NCBI GenBank assembly: GCA_030428385.1
Contig: JAUIDY010000003.1
Location: 60,108-124,107 of the forward strand
Source: Rhodothermia bacterium
GTDB lineage: Bacteria > Bacteroidota > Rhodothermia > Rhodothermales > JAAAOL01
Length of the DNA: 64,000 bases
Direction: 5' to 3'
Shown: positions 54,288 through 64,000 of the stretch, in pieces
Layout of the letters: each line of letters starts with the position of its first letter
How positions within the stretch are numbered: position 1 is the first letter of the stretch
Made by a program: the position numbers and the translations under genes
The notes under the pieces: generated by a model
Told to the model about the DNA's origin: nothing
What the model saw: only the letters and a program-made list of their open reading frames with translations
Databases searched by the model: none

Positions 54288-54471
54288 GAAACGGTCTGGT
54301 ACGTCGATTTGGGGCTGCGCCGGTCGCTTTTCGGTCCATCGCCGCCCGATGCCCTGCGGCTCCGCCTTCGGTTTCTCGGCCCGTAGCGCTGCTACGAGCC
54401 TCGAAATCGGACGACGCTGGTCTCGAAAACCGCCTCGGCTCGCCTGCCAACCCCCGTACCAGACCGTTTCT
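54287..54471. mobile_element. 185-bp element with 17-bp terminal inverted repeats (MITE-like)
   Basis: AGAAACGGTCTGGTACG at 54287-54303 and its perfect complement at 54455-54471 bound a 185-bp GC-rich stretch with further internal inverted pieces (GTCGATTT region against AAATCGGACGAC). No transposase is encoded. The right 40 bp recur at 13106-13145. This fits a non-autonomous repeat or MITE. No target-site duplication could be confirmed. Confidence 0.6.
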
Positions 54472-54542
54472 GAGAGGGCTGTTTTTGGATTTGTAATCGT
54501 TGCCTGCGCAAGCACCAAGCTGAGAAGCAACACAGCCTTTGA

Positions 54543-55208
54543 CTATTCCATGCCGCCTTCGCCGACGAGGGGTACGAAGCGGAAGGACTGAAAGGTCTCG
54601 CGGGCGAACGTGTCGGGGCCGGTGCAGGTGAGGCAGTTCATGTACTGGCCTTTTTTGTTGCCCACCGGAATCACCAGGGAACCGCCCCGGTGGTTGTCGT
54701 CGGGTCGACGGAGTTGGTCGGGCAAGGCGGGAGGCACGTCGGCCGCGCCAGCCGTTACGATGATGCCGTCGAACGGGGCATACGACGGCCAGCCCAGCGT
54801 GCCATCGCCGCAGCGGGTTTGTACGCGGTAGCCGAGGGTGTGCAGGAGGGCTTTGGTTCGGGTGTACAACGCCCGGTGGCGTTCGATGGAAAACACCCGT
54901 GCGCCTAGCTCGCAGAGGACGGCGGCCTGAAAACCGCTGCCCGTGCCGATTTCCAAGATGCGGTCGCCCGGCTGTACATCAAGCAACTGGGTTTGAAACG
55001 CAACGGTATAGGGTTGCGAGATTGTCTGGTTAAGCCCAATAGGCAGGGCTTCGTCATTGTAGGCGCGGTTCACAAACGCGTCTTCGACAAACCGATGGCG
55101 TGGTACCGCAGCGATGGCGTTCAGTACCCGTTCGTCTGTAATTCCTTTCTGTTGCAGTTCCGCGACCAGTCCGGCGCGGCGGCGTTGATACCGGGCGTTT
55201 TCCTTCAT
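54543..55208 (-). CDS. pcm: Protein-L-isoaspartate O-methyltransferase
   Basis: This 221-aa PIMT repairs isoaspartyl residues in aged proteins using S-adenosylmethionine. The SAM-binding motif I is ILEIGTGSGFQAAVL; RHRFV, PIGLNQTISQPY and DGIIVTAGAADVP are family blocks. Length and order are normal. It is transcribed alone from the minus strand, with a short gap to cdaA. Confidence 0.95.
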   Translation of the reverse strand: MKENARYQRRRAGLVAELQQKGITDERVLNAIAAVPRHRFVEDAFVNRAYNDEALPIGLNQTISQPYTVAFQTQLLDVQPGDRILEIGTGSGFQAAVLCELGARVFSIERHRALYTRTKALLHTLGYRVQTRCGDGTLGWPSYAPFDGIIVTAGAADVPPALPDQLRRPDDNHRGGSLVIPVGNKKGQYMNCLTCTGPDTFARETFQSFRFVPLVGEGGME

Positions 55209-55263
55209 ACAGGAAATATAAGAAAGGCTGAAAGAAGGGAAAGCACCGAGCGTGGAGAATGGG

Positions 55264-56070
55264 CTATCCCTCAGCGGCGGTGAGTTCAGAAGGGGGCGTG
55301 GCGGCCTGCATCGTGAGGGCTTTTGCCAGGCGCATACGCAGCATCTGGGCGGTCAGGTGGGAAGACAACGCTCCATTTTCCGCCACCGAGATGGCCCCGG
55401 TTTCTTCTGAGACGATAATTACAAACGCATCGGTTTGTTCGGTGAGGCCCACCGCTGCGCGATGCCGAAGCCCCAACAGCGGACTCAGCTTCATGCTGGT
55501 CGACACCGGCAAAATACACCGGGCAGCCTCGATGCGGCGGTTGCGGATGATGAGGGCACCGTCGTGCAACGGGTTCTGGCTGTAAAAAACGGTGATCAGC
55601 AGGTCCCGGCTGACGAGCGCTTGCAGACTTTCGCCCGTCTCGATGTAGCTGCGCAAACCAGTCGAACGCTCGAAGACAATCAACGCGCCGATGCTGCGCT
55701 TGCTCATTTCCGTTACCGCTGCCATCACCTCTGCGATGAGGTCCTCGTGGGCGGTGGAACTGAGGAACCGCCGGATAAACGGGTTTTGTCCCACCAGCAA
55801 CAGCACCCGCCGGATTTCGGGTTGGAATAGGATAATTACGGCCAGCACCGCCACACTGCTGAGGGAGCTAAACAGCGCACTCAGGATGGTCATGTTGGCA
55901 AAATCGACCAAAATACCGAGGAAAAACAGCGTCAGAATGCCGAGGAAAATGCCTACGGCGATGGTGCCCCGCATGAACAGGTAGAGCCGATAGAGCAGGA
56001 AGGCCACGAGACCGATCTCGAAGACATCCAGCAGCCGGATAGGTATGATCCAATCGAAAAGGGGACTCAA
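55264..56070 (-). CDS. cdaA: Diadenylate cyclase CdaA
   Basis: This 268-aa protein makes cyclic di-AMP from two ATP. Three N-terminal membrane helices are followed by the DAC domain with the catalytic DGA (QNPLHDGALIIR) and RHRAAVGLTE motifs. It starts within the folP stop (four-base overlap, TCAT on the plus strand), a folP-cdaA coupling widespread in Bacteroidota-related genomes. Confidence 0.95.
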   Translation of the reverse strand: MSPLFDWIIPIRLLDVFEIGLVAFLLYRLYLFMRGTIAVGIFLGILTLFFLGILVDFANMTILSALFSSLSSVAVLAVIILFQPEIRRVLLLVGQNPFIRRFLSSTAHEDLIAEVMAAVTEMSKRSIGALIVFERSTGLRSYIETGESLQALVSRDLLITVFYSQNPLHDGALIIRNRRIEAARCILPVSTSMKLSPLLGLRHRAAVGLTEQTDAFVIIVSEETGAISVAENGALSSHLTAQMLRMRLAKALTMQAATPPSELTAAEG

Positions 56071-56996
56071 CGGCTCGGGGAATTGGAGGTGCTGGTAAGG
56101 GTGGCGCCAAGGACGCGGAGCAGTTCAACCGTCGGACGCACGTCATGGGTCCGAACAAGCGTGGCCCCGCGTAAAACAGCCGCCGAGGTGGCGCCAAGGG
56201 TTCCAAACAGCCGTTCGGCTACGGGCAACGGCTCGTCGGTGCTGCCTAGCACCGTTCCGATGGTGCTCTTGCGGGAAATGCCCACCAGCACCGGGCGGTG
56301 CAGGTCGAGCAAGGTGTCTACCTCGTTTAACAGCCGCAGGTTTTCCGAGGGTGTTTTGCCGAACCCAAAGCCGGGGTCCGAAATAAGGTGTTTCACACCG
56401 GCCGCCTCCGCGGTGGCGAGGGCCTTTTCCAGCGCGGCTTTGACATCGTCGACAACATCGGTGTACGTGTGCTCTTGGGGCAGGTCGCCAGGACGCCCTA
56501 GCGAATGCATCACCACCAGCGGCACGTTTCCATGGGCAGCAACCTTTGCCATCTCCGGGTACAGCCGTAGTCCCGTGATGTCATTGATCATGTGCACCCC
56601 GGCGTCTAAAGCAGCCTGCGCCACAGCAGGTTTATACGTATCGATGGAGAGCAGGGCGTCTGGAAAACGTTGGAGCACGGCCTCAATGACGGGAAGTACG
56701 CGCTGCTTTTCTTCTTCCTCGGCCACGGCTTCGGCCCCGGCACCATACGTTGCACCCCGTGGCCGGGTCGATTCACCGCCGATGTCGATGAGGGCGGCTC
56801 CTTCTTCCAGCATCTGCTCGGCGTGTTGCAAGGCAGCGTCGATATCCACAAACTGACCACCGTCTGAAAAGGAATCAGGCGTCACGTTGAGGATGCCCAT
56901 CACCTGTGCTCCAAATGGCTGGCCCGGTCGGCAATCGAGGGGGGTGCCCCGACAGTCGAGCACAAAACGGTTTGGATCGGCAACAAACGAACGCAT
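56067..56996 (-). CDS. folP: Dihydropteroate synthase
   Basis: This 309-aa protein starts at the ATG at 56996 (MRSFVADPNRFVLDC); codons up to 57095 are not family-like. DHPS joins p-aminobenzoate to the pterin pyrophosphate for folate. Signature blocks are GILNVTPDSFSDGG, DIGGESTRP (here followed by an unusual RGAT), SIDTYKPAV, and SDPGFGFGKT. It overlaps cdaA by four bases, so the pair is one operon. Confidence 0.94.
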   Translation of the reverse strand: MRSFVADPNRFVLDCRGTPLDCRPGQPFGAQVMGILNVTPDSFSDGGQFVDIDAALQHAEQMLEEGAALIDIGGESTRPRGATYGAGAEAVAEEEEKQRVLPVIEAVLQRFPDALLSIDTYKPAVAQAALDAGVHMINDITGLRLYPEMAKVAAHGNVPLVVMHSLGRPGDLPQEHTYTDVVDDVKAALEKALATAEAAGVKHLISDPGFGFGKTPSENLRLLNEVDTLLDLHRPVLVGISRKSTIGTVLGSTDEPLPVAERLFGTLGATSAAVLRGATLVRTHDVRPTVELLRVLGATLTSTSNSPSR

Positions 56997-57190
56997 AAAG
57001 TAACGGCGCAACGGCGATGAGTAGGGAAGAAGATACAACATTGAGAGAAGAAGGCGAGCGAGGACAACGAAGGGCGTGGAGGAAAGAAGGAGCATGCACC
57101 ATCATTTCCGAGAGGCCTCGTTCCTGGTAAGGGATCCACACACCGATCCTGCCGTATGCAGCCGCTCCTAGTAGTGGAGTATCACCGCGC
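56997..57190. other. Divergent gap between folP and GH3 genes
   Basis: These 194 bp must carry two promoters. I see no strong inverted repeat or clear sigma-70 pair and no gene. Confidence 0.4.
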
Positions 57191-58741
57191 ATGAAAACCC
57201 GACTTGAACGCTTGTTATATGGGACGCCGTTTAGTCCCCTGTATCCTGTAGGGCGATTCATAGCCGACCCGGTTCAGGTGCAAACGCGGTTGCTACGGCG
57301 ACTGCTGATGGAGGCGGCTTCAACCGAGTGGGGGCAACGCTTTGGGTTTGGCGAAATTGCCCAGGCCCCGGATGTCATCGCGGCATATCAGGCGCAGGTG
57401 CCGCTGCATACCTACGACGACCTGCGGGACGATGCCGACCGGGTCCGACGCGGCGCAGCCGACATCATGTGGCCGGGTACGTTTAAGCATTTTGCCGTGT
57501 CCAGCGGAACGGCGTCGGCGGGGAAAATCATTCCAGTGAGCGGGGCCATGCTGCGGAAGAATAGCCGCTTCAGCATAGGCGTGGGGCTCAACTATCTGGC
57601 GAAGCGGGGCGATATCCGGTTTCTGCTCGGCAAACATCTCACCCTGCCCGGTCGCATCGAAGAGGATGCCCAGTATCCAGGCACGCTGGTGGGGGAAGTG
57701 AGTGGGCTTGTGGCCGAATTCGCGCCGACGTTTTTCCGGTCGTTGCTGCAAGCCGTGCCCAACGAGGTGGCGTTCCTGCCCAACTGGGAGCGCAAGTTGG
57801 CCGCCATCGTCGACCGTACCCTCGACATGGATGTGCGCCTCATGGTGATGGCGCCCACCTGGGGGCTGGTGTTATTTAAGCTGCTGGTGGAGCGGTATAA
57901 CGCCAAACATGGCACCCAGGCGACCACAGTTGGTGAGGTGTGGCCCAACCTCCGGGTGTTGGTCACGGGCGGCGTGGCGCTCAGCTCATACCGAGATTTG
58001 CTGGATGAACAGATTGCCCTGCCCGATTTGCAATACCTGGAGACATACGGAGCCTCTGAAGGGTTTATTTCATTCCAGAACGACCTGCACGACCCAGCCA
58101 TGCTGTTGCACCTGGACAACGGCGTTTTCTTCGAGTTTGTGCGCATGGACCAACTCAGCAACCCAGGAGCCCGTCGCTACACCGTGGCCGATGTGGAGCC
58201 AGAGGTGCGATATGCGCTTTATGTGACGTCATGCAGCGGCTTGTGGAGTTACGCCATTGGGGATGTGGTGCGGTTTACGCAGACGTTTCCTCACAAGATC
58301 ATGGTGGCTGGGCGTACCAGCGAGATGATCGATAAATACGGCGAGGCGGTGTTTGGGGAGGAAGCCCGGCTGGCGTTGGCTGAAGCCTGTGGGATGACAA
58401 ATGCGTTGGTACGCGATTACCACATCGCCCCGCGTGAGGCAACGGGTAATCGGTTGCCCTCCCATCAGTGGCTCATCGAGTTTGAGCGCCCCCCCGATGA
58501 CACCGACGCCTTCACGGCCACCATCGATGCCTATCTGCAACGGGTCAACCGGCACTACCAGATCCGCCGGGAGGCGCAGGCCTTTGGCCTTCCCGAGATT
58601 GTATCGCTGCCAGATGGCACGTTTTATGCGTGGCTCAAAAAGACAAAAAAGGCAGTGAGTGGACAGACGAAAGTGCCGCGCATGAGTGAATCACGAGACG
58701 TGACCGACGGCGTTCTTGCCTTGGTAGGAAACAACGGGTAG
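57191..58741 (+). CDS. GH3-family acyl-adenylate-forming protein
   Basis: This 516-aa protein is of the GH3 auxin-responsive-promoter family, named for plant enzymes that conjugate amino acids to acyl substrates through an acyl-adenylate. Family signatures include HFAVSSGTASAGKIIPVS (nucleotide-binding), YGASEGFISF and IGDVVRFT. Bacterial GH3 proteins occur widely in Bacteroidota and their physiological substrate is unknown; auxin is not implied. It is isolated on the plus strand between folP and sigA. Confidence 0.88.
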   Translation: MKTRLERLLYGTPFSPLYPVGRFIADPVQVQTRLLRRLLMEAASTEWGQRFGFGEIAQAPDVIAAYQAQVPLHTYDDLRDDADRVRRGAADIMWPGTFKHFAVSSGTASAGKIIPVSGAMLRKNSRFSIGVGLNYLAKRGDIRFLLGKHLTLPGRIEEDAQYPGTLVGEVSGLVAEFAPTFFRSLLQAVPNEVAFLPNWERKLAAIVDRTLDMDVRLMVMAPTWGLVLFKLLVERYNAKHGTQATTVGEVWPNLRVLVTGGVALSSYRDLLDEQIALPDLQYLETYGASEGFISFQNDLHDPAMLLHLDNGVFFEFVRMDQLSNPGARRYTVADVEPEVRYALYVTSCSGLWSYAIGDVVRFTQTFPHKIMVAGRTSEMIDKYGEAVFGEEARLALAEACGMTNALVRDYHIAPREATGNRLPSHQWLIEFERPPDDTDAFTATIDAYLQRVNRHYQIRREAQAFGLPEIVSLPDGTFYAWLKKTKKAVSGQTKVPRMSESRDVTDGVLALVGNNG

Positions 58742-58949
58742 GCGCTGGCATACATGTTTTGCGCTTACGTCAAGGTGCCAGGCCCGGTGTATCAAGCACG
58801 TGGGAATTCTCGCAAGAAAAGGAACATCCCGGCTGCCCTGGCGTGGACGAGCGCCGAACTTTCCTGACGCCGAAACACGCTGTAATCCCCCCAAATCTGG
58901 CGCAACTGTTTATCGAATCACGGCTACCAACTAAACCCCACGAAGGCTT

Positions 58950-59789
58950 ATGTACGTCCCTCGCCAGCAGCGGATGCTGGATCAGTATCTCCAGGAGATT
59001 GGGCAGATTAATCTGCTGACGCCGGATGAGGAGGTGGATCTGGCCCGCCGCATTAAAGATGGCGACCAAGAAGCGCTCCATAAGTTGACCCGTGCCAACC
59101 TGCGTTTTGTCGTTTCGGTAGCGAAAAAATACCAGGGTCAGGGATTGAGCCTGGCCGATTTGATCAATGAAGGCAACTATGGCCTGATCAAAGCCGCGCA
59201 GCGCTTCGATGAAACCCGTGGGTTTAAGTTCATCTCCTATGCCGTGTGGTGGATCCGTCAGGCTATTTTGCAGGCCCTAGCCGAGCAAAGCCGCGTGGTG
59301 CGCCTGCCGCTGAACCGTATCGGGACCATTTCTAAGATCCGCAAGACAAGCGCTCGGCTGGCGCAGCAGCACGAACGCGCGCCGAACCTGGAAGAACTGG
59401 CCGAGGAACTGGAGATCGACGTTGAAAAGGTGCGCGAGGCCATGCAGCACACGGGCCGTCACCTGTCGATGGATGCCCCGTTCAACGAGGAAGATGATAA
59501 CAGCTTGTTGGACGTCTTGCCCAGTGAAGAAGGGGCCACCCCCGACGACTCGCTGCTCGACGAATCGGTTAAAATTGACATCGAACGCGCCCTCTCGCTG
59601 CTCCACCCCCGTGAAGCCGAAATCACACGGCTCTATTTTGGGATTGGCCGGGAGCATCCGTTGACGCTCGAAGAGATCGGGCAGCGCTTCGGGCTCACCC
59701 GCGAGCGGGTGCGCCAGATCAAAGAAAAAGCGCTGCGGAAGCTGCGACAAAAACACCGCCGCGAAGAATTGCAAATGCACATCGGATAA
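58950..59789 (+). CDS. rpoD: Primary (housekeeping) RNA polymerase sigma factor, Bacteroidota type
   Basis: This 279-aa sigma-70 factor has no region 1.1: it begins directly with region 1.2 ([15 protein letters not shown]), followed by region 2 ([27 protein letters not shown]), region 3 and region 4 ([22 protein letters not shown]). That compact form is the principal sigma of Bacteroidota and Rhodothermota. A strong terminator follows 20 bp after the stop. Confidence 0.93.
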   Translation: MYVPRQQRMLDQYLQEIGQINLLTPDEEVDLARRIKDGDQEALHKLTRANLRFVVSVAKKYQGQGLSLADLINEGNYGLIKAAQRFDETRGFKFISYAVWWIRQAILQALAEQSRVVRLPLNRIGTISKIRKTSARLAQQHERAPNLEELAEELEIDVEKVREAMQHTGRHLSMDAPFNEEDDNSLLDVLPSEEGATPDDSLLDESVKIDIERALSLLHPREAEITRLYFGIGREHPLTLEEIGQRFGLTRERVRQIKEKALRKLRQKHRREELQMHIG

Positions 59790-59809
59790 GGCATACTGCC
59801 TGCCTCCAC

Positions 59810-59842
59810 AAAGGGAAAGCCCATCCGGCTTTCCCTTTTTTT
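59810..59842 (+). terminator. Intrinsic terminator after the sigma factor gene
   Basis: The 12-bp stem AAAGGGAAAGCC/GGCTTTCCCTTT has a five-base loop and a further T-run. Confidence 0.93.
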
Positions 59843-60010
59843 GTTGAGCCTCATTTTGAGAGGGGCAGGCAGGCGTCGCTTTGTTTGTAATTCATAAGAC
59901 GACATTCGGTTTGTCGGGCGCTGTATTTGTGTGATAGCGAAAAAGTGCGTAGAATGAAGGACCCACTCTCCGTTTGCCTCCGACGAAACGGTGATCTGTT
60001 TCCTGCTTGT

Positions 60011-63000
60011 ATGATCCGACGGCTTACAGCTCTTTTTCTTTGGGTTTTCCCCTGCATTATTGGGTTTACGGCAGGTGCCCAACCATCGGCACAGGAAGTG
60101 CACTATGTGCATGATGCCTGGTACCGCCGCGATGGCTTGCCCCAAAGTACCGTCGTGGATGTGGTACAGTCCCAGGATGGGTATTTGTGGGTGGCTACCT
60201 ATGAAGGGCTCGCTCGGTTTGATGGGATTCAGTTTACAACGTTTAATACGGAGAACACGCCCGCCATTCCCAATGACAGAATTTCATCGCTCGTAGTAAC
60301 AAGCAATGGGACCATATGGGCGGGGACCCATGGCGGTGGGGTTTTTCAGGTACGCGACGGTACATTTGAGGTACCCACTATTAAGGATGGCTTGCCGCTG
60401 CGTGTCGTCGATGTCACGTATGCAGGGGCGAACGGAAGGATGTGGTTCGCGACGGGAGGCGAGGGCTTATTTCGTTGGCAGCAGGGCACTTGGGATCGCT
60501 ATGAAGTGCGGGAAGAACTTCGTGATGAAGTGATTACAACCCTGCATGAAGACAAATGGGGAACCTTGTGGGTGGGTACCCAAACGGCCGGACTATTTCG
60601 TTTGCAAAATCTGGAAATGACGCCGTTTGCTGAGGACCTGGGAATTGCACATATAACCTGCATCTTTATTGACGCTGAGGATCGGATGTGGGTGGGTACC
60701 AATGATAATGGTGTTTTTGTAAACCAAGACGGAATATGGACGCACCTCACCCTCAACGAGGGCTTATTTAGCAATTCCATACGGGTCATTTACCAGACGC
60801 ATGATGGAACCGTGTGGATTGGGGGACGAGAGGGATTAAATTACTGGGAGAACCAGACCCTGAAGGCGTATGATCATGCCCTCTCTGGGCAACATATTCG
60901 TGCGATCTATCAGGACCGGGAGCAAAACATCTGGATTGGCACGAGCGAAGGACTGAGTCGCCTCAAGCAAAGCAACATCATCACCTTGTCTGAGGTGGAG
61001 GGATTGCCGCATCCTTACGTCCGGGCGGTGTATCAGGATCAGGGCGGAGCCATGTGGATTGGGACAGAAGGCGGGGGGGCTGTTCGTGTGACCGACGATG
61101 ACATGACGACGTATACCACCCGCGATGGACTTCCCCACAATCGGGTGCGTGCGTTGGCTGGATTGGAAGATGGCACCGTTTGGTTGGGGACCGATGGAGG
61201 TGGCTTGGCGGCATGGAATGGGGAGCAGTTTGAAACCTATACCACACAGCATGGGCTACCGGGCAACAGCATCCGGTCGCTTTTTGTTGACCGAAACCAT
61301 TGGCTGTGGGTGGGGACCAACGGAAACGGATTGAGTCGGTGGGATGGGCGGCGTTTCACCAACTACTCGGTGGCAAACGGGCTGGTCAACAACGATATCT
61401 TATCCCTTTTTCAGGATCGAACGGGGACGCTCTGGATCGGCACCGAAAGCAGCGGCATCAGTCGCTTGGATGGGACCCTTTTTTTGGAGGAATTAACTAC
61501 AGAAAATGGATTGGCCAGCGATGCGGTCTATGACTTTTATGAAGATGCGAGCGGGGCGATCTGGATTGCGACAGCCGGTGGGATCAGCCGGTATGAGGAA
61601 GGAGAACTCCGTAGCCTGAGCCGCGGCGGGACGTGGCTCGATGGCGTGGTGCTAGCTATCGCAGAGGATAACTTTGGGTTTTTCTGGTTCACCACCAACG
61701 AAGGGGTGGTGCGCGTGCACCGCCTTGATCTGGAAAACGCCTTCATTCGGGGAGGGCTCTCACGCGATCAATTGCGCATTTATGGTACCGCCGATGGCAT
61801 GTTGAGCAAGCATTGTTCGGGAGGGTCTCAGCCGGCCATCTGGAAAGCGACCGATGGCCGGTTGTGGGTTCCCACACAGAATGGTGTTTCGGTGATTAGT
61901 CCTGCCCACACCGTCATAAATACCTTGCCGCCCCCGGTGCGTATTGAACGGATGTCTGTGGACTATGAAGAAGTGCCCCTCAATGAAGCGGTACGCGTCA
62001 AAGCCGGAGCGAGGCAATTCCAGATTGCCTATACGGGATTGAGCTATGCGGCCCCGGAGAAAATGCGGTTTCGTTATCGACTGTCGGGATATGATACGGA
62101 CTGGGTAGAAGCGGATGCCCAACGCATGGCCACCTACAACAATCTACCTGCCGGGTCCTATCAGTTTCAGGTAAAAGCAAGCAACAACGATGGGGTATGG
62201 AATACGGAACCAGCCATTCTATCCTTCTCCGTACGCCCTCGGTTTTACGAAACGCCGTGGTTTTTTCTGTTCTTGCTCTTCAGTGTGAGTGTGACGGGAT
62301 ATGTAGGCTATCGACTGCGCCTGAAACATTTGCGGGAACGGGAACTGACGGTGCTGGTGGCGCGGCAGACGCAGGAATTAATGAAGGCGAAGGAAGCGGC
62401 AGAAATGGCCAGCCGGGCAAAAAGTGTGTTCCTTACCAATATGAGCCATGAAATTCGGACACCCATGACCGGTATTCTGGGCTTTGCCGAACTGGTGCGC
62501 GAAGAAACCAAAGCCAGTGGCCTGAGCGACGTGTCCGAGTTTGCCGACATTATCTACCGCAGCGGAAAGCGCCTGAACAACTTGCTCAACGATATCTTAG
62601 ACCTGAGCCGCATTGAAGCCGGGCGTTTGATGTTGCAGACAGAGGTGTATGACCTGGTGCCGCTGGTGAAAGAGGCCGTCAACATCTTTTTGCCCGATGC
62701 CTGGGACAAAGGAATCAGTCTGGAGGTGGTGGGGCGTGTACCCGTGTATGCCCATGTGGATGAACAGCGGATCGTGCAGGTGGTGTGCAACGTGGTCAAG
62801 AATGCGATTAAGTTCACCGAAGAGGGGAGTGTGACGGTGTGTGTGGACCAAAAACCAGATCCTCTCGGCGAAAGTCCTGGAACGGCGATCATCACTGTCA
62901 AAGACACCGGGCGTGGCATTCAGGAGGAATTTATGCACCACCTGTTTGAGCCCTTTCGGCAGGAAGACGAAAGCCTGCAGCGGATGCATCAAGGCAGCGG

Positions 63001-63154
63001 ACTGGGGCTGTCGATCTCTAAAATGCTAGTCGAGCGCATGGGCGGGACCATCCACATCATTTCGCAGGAAGGAAAAGGCACCACGGTGACCGTGCGATTC
63101 CCACGGATCTTGGTTGAGCCGTCCACCAACAAAGAGGTGCACTTTCTGAGCTAG
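60011..63154 (+). CDS. Two-component sensor histidine kinase with beta-propeller/Y_Y_Y sensor
   Basis: This protein of about 1047 aa starts at the ATG at 60011 with a signal peptide or first helix ([19 protein letters not shown]). A long periplasmic sensor follows, made of repeated DGTxWxGT propeller blades (reg_prop type), then a Y_Y_Y-like domain ([16 protein letters not shown]). One membrane helix ([17 protein letters not shown]) leads to a HisKA domain with His813 in MSHEIRTPM, and HATPase_c motifs ([20 protein letters not shown]). No receiver or AraC output is attached, unlike the hybrid (HTCS) form. The ligand and partner regulator are unknown. Confidence 0.9.
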   Translation: MIRRLTALFLWVFPCIIGFTAGAQPSAQEVHYVHDAWYRRDGLPQSTVVDVVQSQDGYLWVATYEGLARFDGIQFTTFNTENTPAIPNDRISSLVVTSNGTIWAGTHGGGVFQVRDGTFEVPTIKDGLPLRVVDVTYAGANGRMWFATGGEGLFRWQQGTWDRYEVREELRDEVITTLHEDKWGTLWVGTQTAGLFRLQNLEMTPFAEDLGIAHITCIFIDAEDRMWVGTNDNGVFVNQDGIWTHLTLNEGLFSNSIRVIYQTHDGTVWIGGREGLNYWENQTLKAYDHALSGQHIRAIYQDREQNIWIGTSEGLSRLKQSNIITLSEVEGLPHPYVRAVYQDQGGAMWIGTEGGGAVRVTDDDMTTYTTRDGLPHNRVRALAGLEDGTVWLGTDGGGLAAWNGEQFETYTTQHGLPGNSIRSLFVDRNHWLWVGTNGNGLSRWDGRRFTNYSVANGLVNNDILSLFQDRTGTLWIGTESSGISRLDGTLFLEELTTENGLASDAVYDFYEDASGAIWIATAGGISRYEEGELRSLSRGGTWLDGVVLAIAEDNFGFFWFTTNEGVVRVHRLDLENAFIRGGLSRDQLRIYGTADGMLSKHCSGGSQPAIWKATDGRLWVPTQNGVSVISPAHTVINTLPPPVRIERMSVDYEEVPLNEAVRVKAGARQFQIAYTGLSYAAPEKMRFRYRLSGYDTDWVEADAQRMATYNNLPAGSYQFQVKASNNDGVWNTEPAILSFSVRPRFYETPWFFLFLLFSVSVTGYVGYRLRLKHLRERELTVLVARQTQELMKAKEAAEMASRAKSVFLTNMSHEIRTPMTGILGFAELVREETKASGLSDVSEFADIIYRSGKRLNNLLNDILDLSRIEAGRLMLQTEVYDLVPLVKEAVNIFLPDAWDKGISLEVVGRVPVYAHVDEQRIVQVVCNVVKNAIKFTEEGSVTVCVDQKPDPLGESPGTAIITVKDTGRGIQEEFMHHLFEPFRQEDESLQRMHQGSGLGLSISKMLVERMGGTIHIISQEGKGTTVTVRFPRILVEPSTNKEVHFLS

Positions 63155-63195
63155 GTCATCTTCTGTTGATGGCCAAGGGCAGGAGGTGATTCGGG

Positions 63196-63999
63196 CTAAT
63201 ACACGATGTGACGCCCACGGAGATATTCAGAGACGGGGTGCAAGAGCATGGGGTGAAGGCGGTACCGCTCGCCGGGTAAGATGCGCCCCGCCGCCTCGGC
63301 CGTACCATGCCGCAACTCTGGCCGCACGGCTTCTATCAAACCGAGGTTCATCAGCGACTCCATCAAAAAGATGCTCTTTGCATCGTCGGTGCGGAAGATG
63401 CGGCTGTGTTCTGCGACGGTGAGGGTATGGTGCAAGAGGAAGGCTTTCAGCGAGAAGGCCCGTTCGGCATCGAGGCGGCTGAAAAAGCGGAGATCCATGG
63501 GGTCGAGAGGATTCACCTGTACCATGCCTTCCTGGGCGTCGAAGTCGGTGCTGAGGAGCCAGTAGTAGAGGGCCAGCATGATATTTTGCCCACTCTGTTT
63601 AAACAGCCGGTCGAAAAAATCCTCTCGCAGGATAGCTTGATAGGCATCGTTGGTCCGGGCACGACGTAGCCGTTGCCGAAGCAACGGGGAAATGTCGGGG
63701 GGTTCCACAAAATGAGGTGGTAGCCCACTCCGCCGGTGACGGTTCATAATCAGGGCTTCGAGGGCAGGGCGGTCGAGGGGAGCAAGCCGATAGGAGGTCA
63801 CCAGACCCGTCGCTACTCCACACGTTTTTTCGATCAGTCCCCAGGTGTGCGTACCAACCACCGCCACCCAAAAGACACGGGTGGATGTACGCGAAAAGAA
63901 AACGAGCGTCCGCGCCATCAATGCCTGCCCACCCGGTGCCCGCAATACCAGGTGCTCCAGGTTGTCGAGAAGGCCCACAGCAGGAGGTTTGGGCCGCGG
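63196..63999 (-). CDS. Partial ATPase-like protein (5' end beyond window)
   Basis: The frame is open to the right window edge (the first codons read P-R-P-K-P-P-A-V-G-L-L), so the N-terminus is missing. The visible start VGLLDNLEHLVLRAPGG resembles a Walker B segment, and FWVAVVGTHTWG a sensor-1 strand, followed by a helical and winged-helix-like region. A P-loop would be upstream, outside the window. It could be an AAA-type ATPase; the family is not certain. It converges with the sensor kinase gene. Confidence 0.6.
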   Translation of the reverse strand, partial: PRPKPPAVGLLDNLEHLVLRAPGGQALMARTLVFFSRTSTRVFWVAVVGTHTWGLIEKTCGVATGLVTSYRLAPLDRPALEALIMNRHRRSGLPPHFVEPPDISPLLRQRLRRARTNDAYQAILREDFFDRLFKQSGQNIMLALYYWLLSTDFDAQEGMVQVNPLDPMDLRFFSRLDAERAFSLKAFLLHHTLTVAEHSRIFRTDDAKSIFLMESLMNLGLIEAVRPELRHGTAEAAGRILPGERYRLHPMLLHPVSEYLRGRHIVY

Positions 64000-64000
64000 C

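Noticed and set aside
54223..54591. Reading frame across the 185-bp repeat element
   Set aside because: It runs from inside the vertex-protein gene through the inverted repeat, and its apparent similarity to the frame at 12605-13240 comes from the shared DNA repeat, not from a protein.

Overview
The window is GC-rich chromosomal DNA that is densely coded on both strands. It most likely comes from a member of the Rhodothermota / Rhodothermia (Bacteroidota-related). Three observations support this. Two secreted proteins end in type IX-style sorting tails (PNPFNPTT and PNPFSGST followed by a beta domain). The primary sigma factor is a short, region-1.1-less RpoD of the Bacteroidota type (279 aa). 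The arginine operon encodes an acylornithine-type transcarbamylase (argF') in the order argG-C-D-F'-B-E-H. No rRNA, tRNA, CRISPR array, prophage or transposase gene was recognised.

Layout. 1-6.5 kb: the C-terminal part of a secreted zinc protease, gyrA, an SDR, a GDPD lipoprotein and a small membrane protein. 6.5-18 kb: rnhA, obgE, dprA, envelope proteins (SH3-barrel, large lipoprotein), bioY, a TPR protein, a SecD-head-like protein, a DUF3667 protein and a VWA protein. 18-27 kb: rsmA, mgtE, a carbonic anhydrase/SpmB/SpmA operon, two small lipoproteins, two tandem TPR-TonB_C proteins and a diacylglycerol-kinase-like gene. 27-35.4 kb: the complete seven-gene arginine operon on the minus strand, with an unusual leader. 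35.4-43.3 kb: a molybdenum-enzyme region (fdhD, a DUF7009-like gene, a YdeP-like oxidoreductase, a membrane AraC regulator, a beta-propeller protein, mobA, moaA). 43.3-50 kb: a structured non-coding stretch, a membrane-anchored kinase, an SDR, a copper monooxygenase-like lipoprotein, a serine hydrolase and gdhA. 50-64 kb: a degenerate GGDEF protein, deoB, a CBS protein, two bacterial-microcompartment vertex proteins, a 185-bp inverted-repeat element, pcm, cdaA-folP, a GH3 protein, sigA, a large two-component sensor kinase and a partial ATPase.

The most interesting signal is the arginine operon leader (about 35172-35432, minus strand). A near-consensus promoter is followed by a transcript of about 225 nt. 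This carries a Shine-Dalgarno sequence, a reading frame with five Arg codons among its first eight, and a 13-bp terminator-like hairpin with a U-rich tail just upstream of argG. The Shine-Dalgarno region can pair over 10 bp with the upper part of that terminator hairpin, so two mutually exclusive folds are possible. This looks like an arginine-responsive attenuator. The direction of regulation cannot be settled from sequence alone. Other notable items are a four-hairpin candidate non-coding RNA at 43442-43590, an orphan pair of microcompartment vertex proteins, two families of non-coding inverted repeats, and LacI-type palindromes upstream of gdhA and of a TonB_C gene.
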